Part shown: piece by piece, positions 44,840 through 55,899 of the stretch
Layout of the letters: every line of letters starts with the position of its first letter
Numbering within the stretch: the first letter of the stretch is position 1
Notes under the pieces: model-generated
Seen by the model: the letters and a program-made list of their open reading frames with translations, nothing else
What the model was told of the DNA's origin: nothing
The model's database searches: none
NCBI GenBank assembly: GCA_963681505.1
Contig: OY811990.1
Coordinates: forward strand, 1,952,472 to 2,016,471
Direction: 5' to 3'
Length of the DNA: 64,000 nt
Source of the DNA: Eunapius fragilis
Lineage: Eukaryota; Porifera; Demospongiae; Spongillida; Spongillidae
Program-made: the position numbers and the translations under genes

Positions 44840-45135
44840 TTACCTGACAATGTTACTGTACCCGATGAAGCAGAATTAGCTGCGTTCTTCAAGAATCTAC
44901 ATGAAGTTAATCCAAAGGCAGCTATTCTATCAATTGTACCAGGATATTGCCACAGTTTTAACCCTACCTCCCAGTCATCACTGCAGCCTCCCTAATATCT
45001 AGCTATTATTAACCTGAATCTTTGTCTCATGCACTAAGTGATCTTATTTTAGAGTCTCAAATGCTTTTTTCTTGTTACAAATGAACAAGCAAAATGCTTA
45101 GAAGAAATAACAAGAGTGGTACAGATATCGGGCTG
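44840..45135 (+). pseudogene. Fragment resembling YqaJ-associated transposon protein
   Basis: A frame with VPDEAELAAFFKNLHEVNPK, then AAILSIVPGYCHSFNP, and after stops a further piece TNEQAKCLEEITRVVQI. Order and spacing recall the region preceding YqaJ nuclease domains in invertebrate transposon proteins. Several stops and shifts are present and the nuclease itself is not found. Moderate-to-low confidence. Confidence 0.4.
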
Positions 45136-45696
45136 GAAGAATTACAGCTTCAAAGTTTAAGCAAGCTGCAATATGTGACCCTCTAAATTACACTGCTACT
45201 TGAGTTACATAAACCTGGTGGCTAAATGTAACCTTGGTAATAGAAATGTTTTTAATGACTGCAATCATTTCCCATAGCTACTCTCTGTATAAACCCAGGA
45301 GTATAATGATGGTGCTTGAAAAAGCTCCGCAAGCTGTACTGTAATAGTGTCCATTGGACTTCCACCAGTGGACACCGTGCTAGCTTCATCAAGTTCCCTT
45401 CATGTTGGGACATCCACACCACTACAAGGCCCCTTGCTCCTCCTCATCAGGGTACCCCCATTTCCTTAGATGCTGCACTTCCACATCGGGACACTGCCTC
45501 TCTTGGACCATTGCATTGAGTAGATGCTGCCTTCTACACAATATACCCCTCCTGCTCCACCAGTACATGCAACCCAACTTCCACCTCCACAATTAGACAC
45601 CATTTGGGGATCCTCATACACAATCTTCATATCTGGGGAGGGTCTGCTGCAATATTCTTGCAGCCCAATTGGACACCATGTCATTATCAGAAATTA

Positions 45697-45985
45697 CAAA
45701 CAAGTAGTAAAAACATTCTCTATGAGAAAGTTGGTGGCATATAGGATTGGTAAGGCAATATTGGTGTAAAAAGGAAGGAAGCAACAGTCTAATAAGAAGG
45801 GGAAATGTATAATCGTCCTATAATTCGCACACAAACATAATGTCCTACAAATTGGCAAAATATAAGACTATTATATTATATCTTTCCCTTTCTTATTAGA
45901 CCATTGTTCCCTTCCTTTTTACAAAAATATTGCCTTACCAATCCTAAATGCCACCAACTTTCTCATAGTTTTTATTACTTGTAGA
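45697..45985. mobile_element. Hairpin MITE, ~290 bp
   Basis: The arms (about 45697-45805 and 45880-45985) share GAAAGTTGGTGGCAT, GGATTGGTAAGGCAATAT and AAGGAAGG blocks in inverted orientation around a roughly 75-base AT-rich centre. Termini and TSD were not resolved. Confidence 0.65.
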
Positions 45986-46211
45986 ACATGAAGGTATAGC
46001 AAGAATCAGCTATGAATCCTCCTTTCAATCTCATCACAAAAACGTATAAAGCCTAACAATGCATTTTTCAGTAACATTGCCAACAAGATTACTTCTTTCA
46101 GTATACATGTAATTCTTCCAGAGGTGATAGGAAAATGGTTTACCAGGCAATATGTGAGTACACGAAAAGATGCTGAAAGAATTGGGTATGTCTAAGAACC
46201 AATTGGAACTA

Positions 46212-46372
46212 CAACATGGTGTACTGTGGACTAGACGAGGATGTTGATGATATGATCCAGTGTGATGATGTGTCTTGCCCTATAATATAGTTTTATCTTA
46301 CATGTCTGGAGATTGAAACAATTCCAAAAGGAAAATGGTACTGCCCTGAGTGCCAGCCGCAGTTCGAGTAAT
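46212..46372 (+). pseudogene. PHD finger remnant (ING-like pattern)
   Basis: The frame gives YCGLDEDVDDMIQCDDVSCP, then a TAG exactly where the conserved Trp sits, then FYLTCLEIETIPKGKWYCPEC. All PHD cysteines are present except that the first pair is incomplete (only one Cys visible before D-D-MIQC). The His before the fifth Cys is Tyr. PHD fingers read histone tails; in transposon proteins they occur at C-termini. One stop codon disables it. Confidence 0.6.
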
Positions 46373-46889
46373 TCACGTGCACATAGTAATGTTCCATGCA
46401 TTGATGGAAGTATATGTTGAATTGAGTTACTCAAATGATGCAAATGACGGGTACATGTTACACAATACTAAACACACAGTTATAATGCAGTCTAGTATGC
46501 ATATACCATTTAATTTATTTTTTAATAAAGTGATAGGAATCTCACTTTGAATTACAGTGTACTTCTTTTTTAATTGGCCAATAACATGTTCCGGGCCACA
46601 CGAACACGGAAATGAGAAATCTCACTGGACCAGTCCACCTCATACCTGGTGAGTTGCTTTGTACTGTGCAAAGGTTTTCATTCCTCCATTTACAAAAGGG
46701 AGTCATAAAATAAAAAAAAACTAGTGATTTTCTCTTCAGAACACTATACACTGTGCATTAGTAGGTACAAAAACAATTGCATATTGTTTTAAAAGACGGT
46801 GTTTGTTCGATAGCATGCTAGTTGCTGGGTGCAACTGAACTTCCTGCTGTATCTCTTCATGTTCTGCTGCTAAGAGGCGTTTATTAGAA

Positions 46890-47445
46890 TAAGTGTCGAT
46901 ATAGTATTAAATGGGACCCCGAAAGATTCACATTGGGAGGCGATTGAAGAGAGCGAGATCATGGTCTGTGACAATGTCCGAAGAAGTTATAGATGTGTCA
47001 GGTATTGAGATGTGTTAATGTGTACAAGATGTGTTGCGTGAAAAGGCCTATTCAATGCTGTATATTTAATAATTATACTTATTATACAACAATTAGTTGC
47101 ATGTGTTAAGTCACTCCATTTGTTATGAAACACAATACCATTCATGTAGAGAAGTCAGATGTGGATATAGGAACACTAACAGATGAACTGGATGCAAGAA
47201 GTAAGGTTGACTTAGGTGGAAATATGAAATACACCATATTTAGCACACCTCACCAGTATGTACATTATCTTACAGTCATTTTCATTTTTCCATCCCAATC
47301 ACTGCACACAGCAACACTGATACCAATGCCTATAATGATAGGAGTATGTACTGGATTGGTGTATTATATGTACTGGACTGGGTGTACTAGTATATTGGAC
47401 TGGTATGTAGTATGTACTGTTGTATGTACTCGATTGGTGTGTTGA
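46890..47445 (+). other. Two exon-like blocks, unassigned
   Basis: 46912-47001 reads MGPRKIHIGRRLKRARSWSV... to a donor TCAG/GTATTG. 47125-47280 reads MKHNTIHVEKSDVDIGTLTD. They may be exons of the decayed plus-strand element whose other pieces flank this region. No domain is recognised. Confidence 0.25.
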
Positions 47446-47546
47446 AGCATTGTCCCTAAACCTTTATTAAAGAGGGAGAGGGGTGGTGGGAAGTACTAGA
47501 CACTGGTGTAACATCCTCAGAATTTTTTAATTTAGGTGAGATCTTC

Positions 47547-47548
<2 letters not shown>

Positions 47549-47582
<34 letters not shown>
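47549..47582. repeat. Poly-C tract
   Basis: About 34 C residues in a row, among the longest homopolymers in the window. Confidence 0.95.
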
Positions 47583-47583
<1 letters not shown>

Positions 47584-47640
47584 CCACGCACACACCTTGG
47601 TCCGTATCCCCCCTTTGAGGCCCAGGGAGGGATGGCATCC

Positions 47641-48190
47641 CTTGCTCCTAGGTAAGTAAAGCTAAGGGATGGGTATGATTAGATAGATAAGTATTTAGGT
47701 AAGGGGGGGTGGGGTAGAGAAGTTAGGTAAGAGGGAGGGGTAGTGAAGTTAGGTAAGGGGTGTGGCAGAATAGATAGGTAAGGGGTGGGGCAGAATAGAT
47801 AGGTAAGGGAGTGGGGTAGAGGAGTTAGGTAAGGGGATGGGGTAGTCTAGGAGTTAGGTAAGGGGGTGCGATAGAGGAGTTAGGTAATGGGGTGGGGTAG
47901 TGGAGTTAGGTAAGGGGGTAGGGTATTTGTACCACAACCCCTTACCCTTACCTAACTCCTCTACCCCTCCCCTTTACCTAACTATTCTACCCCTCCCGTA
48001 TACCTAACTATTCTACCCCACCCCCTTCATTCCTCTACCCCACTCCACTGCCTAACTCCTCTACTCCACCTCCTTACCTAACTCCTCTGCTCCAACGCCT
48101 TGCCTAACTCCTCTACCCCACCTCCTTATCTCACTCCTTACCCCACCCCCCTACCTAACCTAACTCCTCTACCCCAACTCCTTACCTGGT
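47641..48190. repeat. Inverted arrays of a ~26-bp G-rich minisatellite
   Basis: 47641-47925 repeats TTAGGTAAGGGGGTGGGGTAG-like units with AGAGGAG spacers. 47935-48190 repeats the complement (CCTTACCTAACTCCTCTACC). The two arrays face each other and could form a large hairpin with G-quadruplex-prone strands. Confidence 0.88.
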
Positions 48191-48562
48191 GGGGTAGAGG
48201 ATATTTATTTAATATTTTTAAATAGATTCTATGAACACCCAAGTTCATGACATAACTGGCAGATCTCCATCTCAGCAAGTGATGTACATGTAATTGATGC
48301 AGATGGTGTTTTTCGCAATGAAATTGCAGTCTGATACATACCAGTGGTTGTGAAGATGGCGAGGGAGTTGATACCAATGTTCATGATATTGGTGATGAAA
48401 AGAGGTGAATACAAATTCAAATTTGGTGCTACGAAGGTCTAAGCATTTAGCAACTACCAAAAAACACATTCAGGTATACTACGTTTTGGTTTGGAATATT
48501 ATACCTATACATCCCTTTCATCTCCGGTACGACAAGCAGCTGATATAATATCTGACAGTGGC

Positions 48563-49097
48563 ACAGAAGAAGGCTAACCGTTACAACAGGAAGAAATGTG
48601 TGAAGTCATTTGGTGTGGGTAATATAATATCAGTGAGGATACCATGAATTGACCGTATAAGTTCAGACTTGCTTAGATTACCATGTCGTATAGTTGAAGT
48701 ATTAGGAGGTGTCCAGGGTGTCTATCGTTTACAGTAAGCAATTTTGAATTTTTATACAATGGAATGACGTTTTTTAATCCCTTATGTTTTTAGGAGTGAA
48801 CATGGAATACTGTCAACATGATATCCTGACAGTCAGCTTGAAGATTATGGTGGTCCACTTTGTTTTGACTTCAATGGTAGAAAGAGATGAATAAAATATC
48901 ATTCTGAGAAGCAGCCAAACACCAGGCACCATGAGATTTATTTACAGCAAATGCTTGTAAATACACCACTGGCTGTCGAACAAAACAATGCCCATGTTTG
49001 AAAAAGAATCTTGGTTGTACCAGTCACTGTCATGGTGGGAAACAATGCTCTAATCAACAAGATACCAAGCTTTGTTGTGCAAATGAATCAAAGGTGC
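48563..49097 (+). pseudogene. Ginger-like (KRBA2-type) integrase C-terminus with Cys-rich tail
   Basis: An exon near 48563-48733 reads NRYNRKKCVKSFGVGNIISV, then VRIP-stop-IDR, then LRLPCRIVEVLGGVQGVYRL. A GTAAGC...TTTTTAG intron joins it to 48793 (QSEHGIL). This is the C-terminal region of Ginger/KRBA2-like integrases. Later (48981-49095) comes CPCLKKNLGCTSHCHGGKQC, then SNQQDTKLCCANES, a CXC/tesmin-like cysteine-rich stretch. A TGA replaces an Arg codon near 48648 and other stops follow. The integrase catalytic core is not visible. Confidence 0.55.
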
Positions 49098-49719
49098 AAC
49101 AAAAAAACTGTGATATCAAGAAAAAAAAATGAAATGGCAAGTAAAAAAAAGATATGCGGAAGTGTACAACCATAGTAACATCAATGTAAATCTAATACAT
49201 TACAGAGGCATGCACTATATTAATTACACACTCTACATGTATATAAATTACACACTACTTGTAAAAAAGGAGTTATGTATGTAAGTAAAAACACTCAAAT
49301 CATGTGTATTGTCTAATACAGGTGCCCTCATCATTGGATCTCATGCAAAATGATAAGTTAACCTTCGAAGCAAAGCAGTGCTTGAATTGACAAACACATC
49401 CTTGCTGCTCGATCATAAGATATTGCATCAACAATTTGATAAACTTCATGGGCTTAAATCAACTCTCCTGGAACAGGTTGGTACAGCCCCAGGATTTTCT
49501 CCAGTTGATGGAAGGGGTGAAGGTAAATACAGATTGAAATTAATGAAGGATAAATAAATATTGAATTGTATGCTCTGATTTTCTGACAGCAATCCAGATA
49601 TCATATGATCGCGAATGAAGACATTGGGTTACCACATGGTTTTCAAATAATAAAGTATATTTGATGGATGCTGAGCATCTACCACAAAGCATCAAAATGC
49701 TGACAAGGGATCGGAAATG

Positions 49720-50090
49720 GAATATCAGTCACTGCCTTTCCTGTTCAGCAGCAACGTGGTTCAACAGTCTGTGGTGTGATGAGCATTGCATTTGCATACC
49801 ATGCAGCTGCGAGGAACAATGTAGCTGAAATAACATTTGATCAATGTTTGATGTGGCAGCATCTCATTACTTGCTTTGAAAAGGAATCTTTCCCAGCTGC
49901 ATCATACACCAATGAAATCAAGAGAAACGTGTGGAAAGAATTCACCATCCTGCTGCATTGCCATTGCAATTTACCTGAGTGTTATGATAATAACATGATT
50001 GAGTGTGAAGTATGTGGCAAATGATTCCACTACCGATGTGAAAAAGCACCTAAAACCATGTGTAAATGTTGCAATTGCTAATTCACTCTT
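49720..50090 (+). pseudogene. Ulp1-like protease C-terminus with zinc-finger tail
   Basis: The frame from about 49747 reads PVQQQRGSTVCGVMSIAFAY. The Gln and CG around the nucleophile fit Ulp1/SENP-type cysteine proteases (Q----D-CG), but the usual Asp is Val. It continues through DQCLMWQHLITCFE to HCHCNLPECYDNNMIECEVC, a stop at 50022-50024, then FHYRCE and CKCC, together a PHD-like finger broken by that stop. Same strand and neighbourhood as 48563-49097, so it is possibly one Ginger-like element. It is inactive. Confidence 0.55.
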
Positions 50091-50232
50091 CTTTGACAGT
50101 CACTTCGCATTTATCAACTACTTAATATTACATTATTATCGACTGCAAACACTATATACAATGCTATAAAATAATAATAATGCTTGTATATGGTCATTTT
50201 TGTCTTGTTATTAATTGCCCGGTTTAAAAAAA

Positions 50233-51850
50233 AATCGGGAAAAATCTGGTAACATAATTATAAATCTTGTCAAATGTGCTGTATACTAACAATAATCTTA
50301 AGGGAGCTACAGTGGAAATCGTGGTACTTGATCCTAAAATTTTTCTTCATGTGAAGTTTGGGCACTTGAATGTATTTTGATTAATGAGAACGTAAATAAA
50401 AATCTAACAACGCTCATTTGTTGCATATGTGTTTTTCAATAAGCATTCACAACTAGAATGCGTCACGTGACTTTTTGGTTTCACTACGATTATTGATAGT
50501 AAACAAATTACCATTTATAGTTTTAGCACATTTCTCTCTCGCACGGCTACGAATCATTACGAATCATGGCACATAAGGAGAGTGGCCGTTTTACCATCGT
50601 TTGCTCGAGTTAGATTTTTAGTCCGGTAAAAGGAAACGGTGTTTTCGATTCAGACGCCATATTTGATATCGTTTTGTGTTAGGCAAGCCGCTTCGCTTTG
50701 CACGAGTATTATGTCTCGCAAACTTACAAGATAGCGGTACGATCCTTACTTTATCGTTTGAACTCGTTTCTATAGTGTCAACGCGCCATGCATCGCAAAA
50801 AAAAAATGCTTTCAAAGAAATGGGGCTTGACAACACAGCCATTTACAATGAATTACATTAAAATAGTAACGTTATTCAAGTTATCCACTAGTTATCGATT
50901 ATGGCTGAGGGCGTTGGTAGTGTTGTTGAAAGCGAAAACGGTTCTTTTCAGAGCCAAATCACTCGTCGCTTGCCGAGAAAGGCTAGTCGAGCTGCAATGT
51001 CTGCTTGGAAACCACTTTGTGTGAAGAAATCTCCAAGGGGAGACCCGCGAGCTGGGGCAGCAGCGAAACGGTCCGTACAGCGAGCCAGCATACGGCTCTC
51101 CAATGGGGCCTGCCTTGATGAATGTGTGTGTGTGTGTGATGGGAGGGGCCAACTTTGTGTATTATGCGATAAGTATTAGTCGTCACATGCCTATCTGCCT
51201 CCCTACAGCAAAGTAGGGTGGGCATCAGTGATCATCGGGAGGAATGATAAAGGTGAAAGCCCAACAAAGACTGATGAGTCACTAAAATTATTTGGATTGT
51301 GCTATGCGGCCATTGTGTTTACAATCCAGTTGAGCACTTATGCAAGGCAGGACTACAGGATGTCATATATCGTCATTGCAAATAGTCAGGTATGCCAAAG
51401 AGTTATTATTATTTTATATAGGAGAGGCATATCTAGATGATAGGGAGTTGCTTGTAGAGATGTGCAGCAATTCTTACAGGTCCTGTATAACCTTATCACA
51501 AGGTCTGCATATTCCTCCATATGTATCAATACGCCAAAATATCCGCGAAATGAGTAAAAATCACTTTTTCTTTTGCTACAGCATTAAATGCGTGAAAAAA
51601 AAAACATTCATTACACTTGGTTATTATGCTTTTACATGTTCAGAAATGACTCGGGAATTCAGGCATGTAGACGAAATGCATGGGAAAACTGCTGTAATCG
51701 AGAAAATTCGACTTTTGTGCGTCTCCTCTAACCGTTCGTTGATAAACAATGCAACCAACACTGACGTGCGCACCACGTAAGAACTGAGATTGCGTCGGTA
51801 TTAGCTACAGAGATCAGATATCCACTTAGAACAGCCACATTCGATGATAC
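50233..51850. repeat. Third, divergent copy of part of the N-RAG block with a unique insert
   Basis: 50233-50305 matches about 10985-11050, and 51090-51850 matches about 11255-11940. Between them, 50306-51089 holds about 785 bases where the first two copies have only about 200. The insert has an open frame from ATG 50901 (MAEGVGSVVESENGSFQSQI..., 92 codons) that crosses the junction; it is Ser/Arg-rich and unrecognised. Confidence 0.75.
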
Positions 51851-52133
51851 CCGCCACGACTTATATACCGGTATACCTGATACTAGCCGTATTGCGTACA
51901 CTTGGTTGCTAGGCTGGTTGCTGCGGAGATGAATTTTTAAAAATTCTATTTTAAAACAACTAAGTGCCTCTTTTAACGGCCGTGTAATGAACCGGAGGTA
52001 CAAAGTGACGTCATATCAGGAGTTACAAATCATGAAGCTGTTCTGACTGTATGATGAAATTGACGACTGCATGGCTATTTTAATACAAGTCGAATCCATC
52101 CCAACTCCGCAAGTGGGGGGCTTACCCAGGCCA

Positions 52134-54967
52134 GCTTCATGATGCTATGTTTAGGCAAAAAGATGCGAGCAATTAATATTACGTTATATGAGTAGCAATT
52201 TCATGCGCAAAAATGGGAAATCGTATAAGCCATATTTAGTACTGATGAGAATGTTTGCCAACATGTAATTTTTTGTTGTGGGCTCAACTACAAATTCATT
52301 ACATTGCTTCAAAACTCAGTCACTAATAGTGCATTGTTGTATTTGTGTTGTCTAACTATGCCTCCCCAAAACCGCCAGGCATATTATTACTAAACAACGG
52401 CTTCAGCTATTTGAATTCCAGCGCAAGCTAAGGGTGCTGGTGGAATGTACCTCAAAAGAACGTGTAATGATATTTTAGAACAAAGCTTCCGGTTCCAATT
52501 AATGCTCCTTTTGTGGCCGAATGCACTTTAAATGCTTGTGCAAATGTTGCTCGCTTAGCCAAATATTTGTTGAAGGTAGTAACTGTGAGAAAGTGCAATC
52601 AGCTGATATGATTAGAATTCAACAAATGCAGTAAAGTTAAGTATACTATTGCACTGGTTCAGCACAGATGAATTCATGTGGAAATGCGGATAAATAACAG
52701 CAATTATATGGCCCTTCTTACACATGATCATAATAGTCAGTACAGTGATCTATGTTTTACCCCTTTTACGAGTCATATTCGTCACTGATGACCTTGGCAA
52801 TTTGGAGTGGTGACGTGGATTGCAATTTTCATCGATCAGTGAAATCACTGGCGGCAAAAACAAGAAAATAGCACATAGGTAAACCACAAGTGTTAGAAGA
52901 AAGCTGAGTATTCCATACGATGTGTTGACACTTGCTTCTGTAATCACTGTTATCAAGTAGATGACTCCTCCCACTACACTGCTCAGAGTCAAGAGGTAAG
53001 CCAATGCAACAACACTAGATGTACGAAATCCTTCCATTTTGATAGATGTGGTCAAAGCAAGGTACACAATTAAAATAAGGAAGATGGTCTCAAACACTAT
53101 GATGGATGTTACCCATTTTACAGGATGCTTGCAAGAACATAATTCCACAGTGGTGAGTACTAAAGTCTCCCTTGAAGGAATCAGTATTTGTTTAATAATC
53201 CTAACATAGGGATCATAAATAGTCCAAGCTGTGCACAAGGTAACAGGCAGAAGAGCCATTATTATAATGAATGCGGCCAAAGCATTATCATTCATCCAAA
53301 CAACGTTTTCCTTCCTAAAGTTTAAGGCACATCTGTGGATGAAATAGAGTCTACATGTCTTTGCAGTTACTGTTCCAAACACCAAAGTGAGTCCAATTGA
53401 CAAGGCCCATGGAAAGGCATTGCACATTACTGACTTTGCATGTCTGCTGACTGGGAAGGTCTCTGTGATTGTGTACATAAGTGTAGCCAGGAGGATTAGA
53501 TAACATCCAGCATAAGCAAAATGGTTGAGTCTTGTGCTGGAGGCCTTGATAGCTTTGTGATATCTGTATGCAGTGTTCACAAAATGTATCCCTAATACCA
53601 GAAGAGCAGCTATTGTATCCACCACAATGAGCACTGCAGCCAGAGGCAGAGACACCAATGTATGCACCTCTTCAAAGCTTGTTGTCACAAAGACAGCAGT
53701 ACTTTGATTTACTTGTGTGCCATCAGAACCCGAGTATGTGACTACAATGTACTCAGGAGGCGCTATTTCAAATACTCTAGTACGTGCAGATGAGATATAG
53801 CCATCATGCTGATTGAATGTTATGAGACCTCCTGCCACACCTGTGAAATTTAGACCGTACATCTGCTGTCGAATTATTTGAGTGTATTTCTCTTTTCCAT
53901 AAGTGTAGTTTGAAAGATGTAGTCTATTCATCTGGAGAGAATCAATGGACTTATTTAAGGACACTGCAAATGCCCAGACAGCATCAAACAGGGCAAAACA
54001 ATCGGGATCATTATCACATAAGCCTTTCACATAGCGGTAGCTGAGTTGCGTTAATTTTGGGATAGGCTGCGAATAGATATCTGTACTGAAAGATAACCTA
54101 TGATTGAAAGAGTCTAAAATCATGGAATTGTTGCAAGTGTACGATTTTCCATAGTATACAAAGGGAACTTGTTGAAACGGGTACGCAAATAATATCCATT
54201 GGTACTTTGGGTACGTCATTCCCAAGTGGTAGGCCAGGCACAGCGTCCTCTGAAGGGTATCAGCACGAAGGAAGGACACAATTACACGCACGTGCGTATT
54301 CCTCAGAGCCTTCAGCGGAATGTAATCAAGAGTCGCGGGAGAGACAAAGGGCAGATTCACAGCTCCGTTCAGCTTCTCTTGGAATAGCATGAACGAATTA
54401 TAATTTACTAGCATATCCGCGCTGTACAGTACGGCAGCGCGGGTCCAGTTGTTGTACGCAAACAAAGCCAGCATCGAATCAATTCGATTGGTTGTCGAAG
54501 GATAGATCCCAAAGCTGTAAGGGTATAAGGAGCGATCGGCCAGCTCTGGTGCTGAACCAAGGTGGACGTTAATGAGCGCAATTTCCGGCTTACCTGTGAG
54601 AGAAGCCACCGCTTTAGCTGCGTCGGAGCACTCTGGACCTATTATGCCAACAATCTGTTTACCACCATAATAGAGGTTATCGATCAGACTGCATGATAAC
54701 GGACTTCCAACTGAAGATACAGCCGTCATTAGCCGGGATAATTTCAAGCCTATAGTTCTCGAGGAGGTCTGAACGATTGTTAATTTCCGCTACAGCCAGC
54801 TCTGCACCAGCGATGATAGCTGCACCATCAGTGCGGGGTTGTAATGACGATGTGTCGTTATCGAAGTAGGAGAGTAGCGAGAGCAGGTACAAAGTTTCGG
54901 ATTTTTTTGCAGCTGTTACCCTCGGCGATCCAACTGCTATGACCAGGAGAGTTGTTAGACATGCGAC
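52134..54967. repeat. Receptor-bearing duplication, copy 2
   Basis: The counterpart of 39472-43620 without the foldback. Its right edge is an abrupt break at the poly-G tract 54969-54994. Confidence 0.88.
52750..54967 (-). pseudogene. GABA-B-like class C GPCR, second copy, frameshifted and 5'-truncated
   Basis: The transmembrane half and most of the flytrap domain are open from 52750 to about 54690 and closely match the intact receptor, with clustered substitutions in the flytrap domain (around copy-1 residues 268-310 and 390-430). At 54691-54694 four extra bases (GCAT) shift the frame after GCIFSWKSVI. Upstream the N-terminal portion is readable in another frame to about 54967, where homology stops at ACLTTLL and a poly-G run replaces the first codons, so the start codon is missing. 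A 9-base in-frame insertion near 52760 adds residues to the tail. The shift is disabling unless it is an assembly error. Confidence 0.88.
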
Positions 54968-54968
54968 C

Positions 54969-54994
54969 GGGGGGGGGGGGGGGGGGGGGGGGGG
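54969..54994. repeat. Poly-G tract at the duplication breakpoint
   Basis: About 26 G residues exactly where receptor homology ends. It may be the true breakpoint or a place where assembly failed. Confidence 0.9.
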
Positions 54995-55280
54995 CCAGAA
55001 TGTAGAAAGAAGGCGCACGCGAAGAGCGCGCAAATTTTTTGCTACACACCTCGCGTGCGCTCGCTCGCGCAAATAGAAATTGACGTCATGGTACCACTAC
55101 CAGCTCCATTGGAGCCGTGTAGTATACCATTGAATGGTAGACTACCTTGGTCACATAGATTGCCGTATGCATTACGTCATTGTTGATATACGAAAGGGGG
55201 GTCCGGACCCTCCCCCCTATATCCGCCCCTGAAATGAATCACATTAATGTCACATTTTCCTTCAATGCCATTCTCAAGTG

Positions 55281-55878
55281 AGTGGACGTAATTAGCAAAC
55301 AGCATACAAAAATGATGGACAAATGGCTAAAAGAAGGGAATCTTGTTAAGTTTGTGGGTGACAATGTGGACAAGCAGTGCAGTGTACGAGACACAAGGAG
55401 TGACCACCGTATGCATAGGTAGCTTAGGCATACGTTCAGTCTACTTGCAATAAAGGCTGTGCCCGAGTTCTCCCTACCTAGCCTCCTGCCACAGAAGGTG
55501 GAGTGCTCTCTGCCATCCTTAGAGGACACCAGAGCAGAGTGACATGGAGGTGTTTGTTGGTAGAATCATGCGTGATTATATCAAGGACCTGCATCAGCTG
55601 AAGAAGGTCTTAGTCACTCATATTGCACTCACTTATATGGTGACAAGATGGCAGACAAGTCTGAAGCGTTTGTTCTAGACGTGCTGCACAAGAATGAGAC
55701 CAAGAGTAGGGACATGTTGTACTTAATGAGAAAGGTGCCTCATTCTATAGGAGCATTGTACAGCCATGTTGCTCTTACAGGGGATGACCACGTCAAAGGG
55801 TATATGGAGTCTTTACATGTCCTGAAATTTTGTACATCTGTGTGCAACTTGGCTTGCGATTATGACACAAAATTCTGA
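55281..55878 (+). pseudogene. DUF6589-like transposon protein fragment
   Basis: Successive frames read WLKEGNLVKFVGDNVDKQCS, VRDTRSDH, then TFSLLAIKA with PEFSLPSLLPQKVECSLPSL, then MADKSEAFVLDVLHKNETKS and DMLYLMRKVPHSIGALYSHV. GDNVD, VRD-RSDH and the later KNE-K--DML order fit the DUF6589 family that is abundant in sponge and cnidarian genomes. At least three frame changes or stops separate the pieces. The open part is 55648-55878. The family name is from memory and should be treated as likely, not certain. Confidence 0.55.
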
Positions 55879-55899
55879 TTTCACCCTTAAACTCAATGG

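Noticed and set aside
55198-55231. Complete hAT-type MITE near the second receptor
   Set aside because: Only one terminus (CAGGGGCGGATATAGGGG on the minus strand) is visible; the partner end could not be found.
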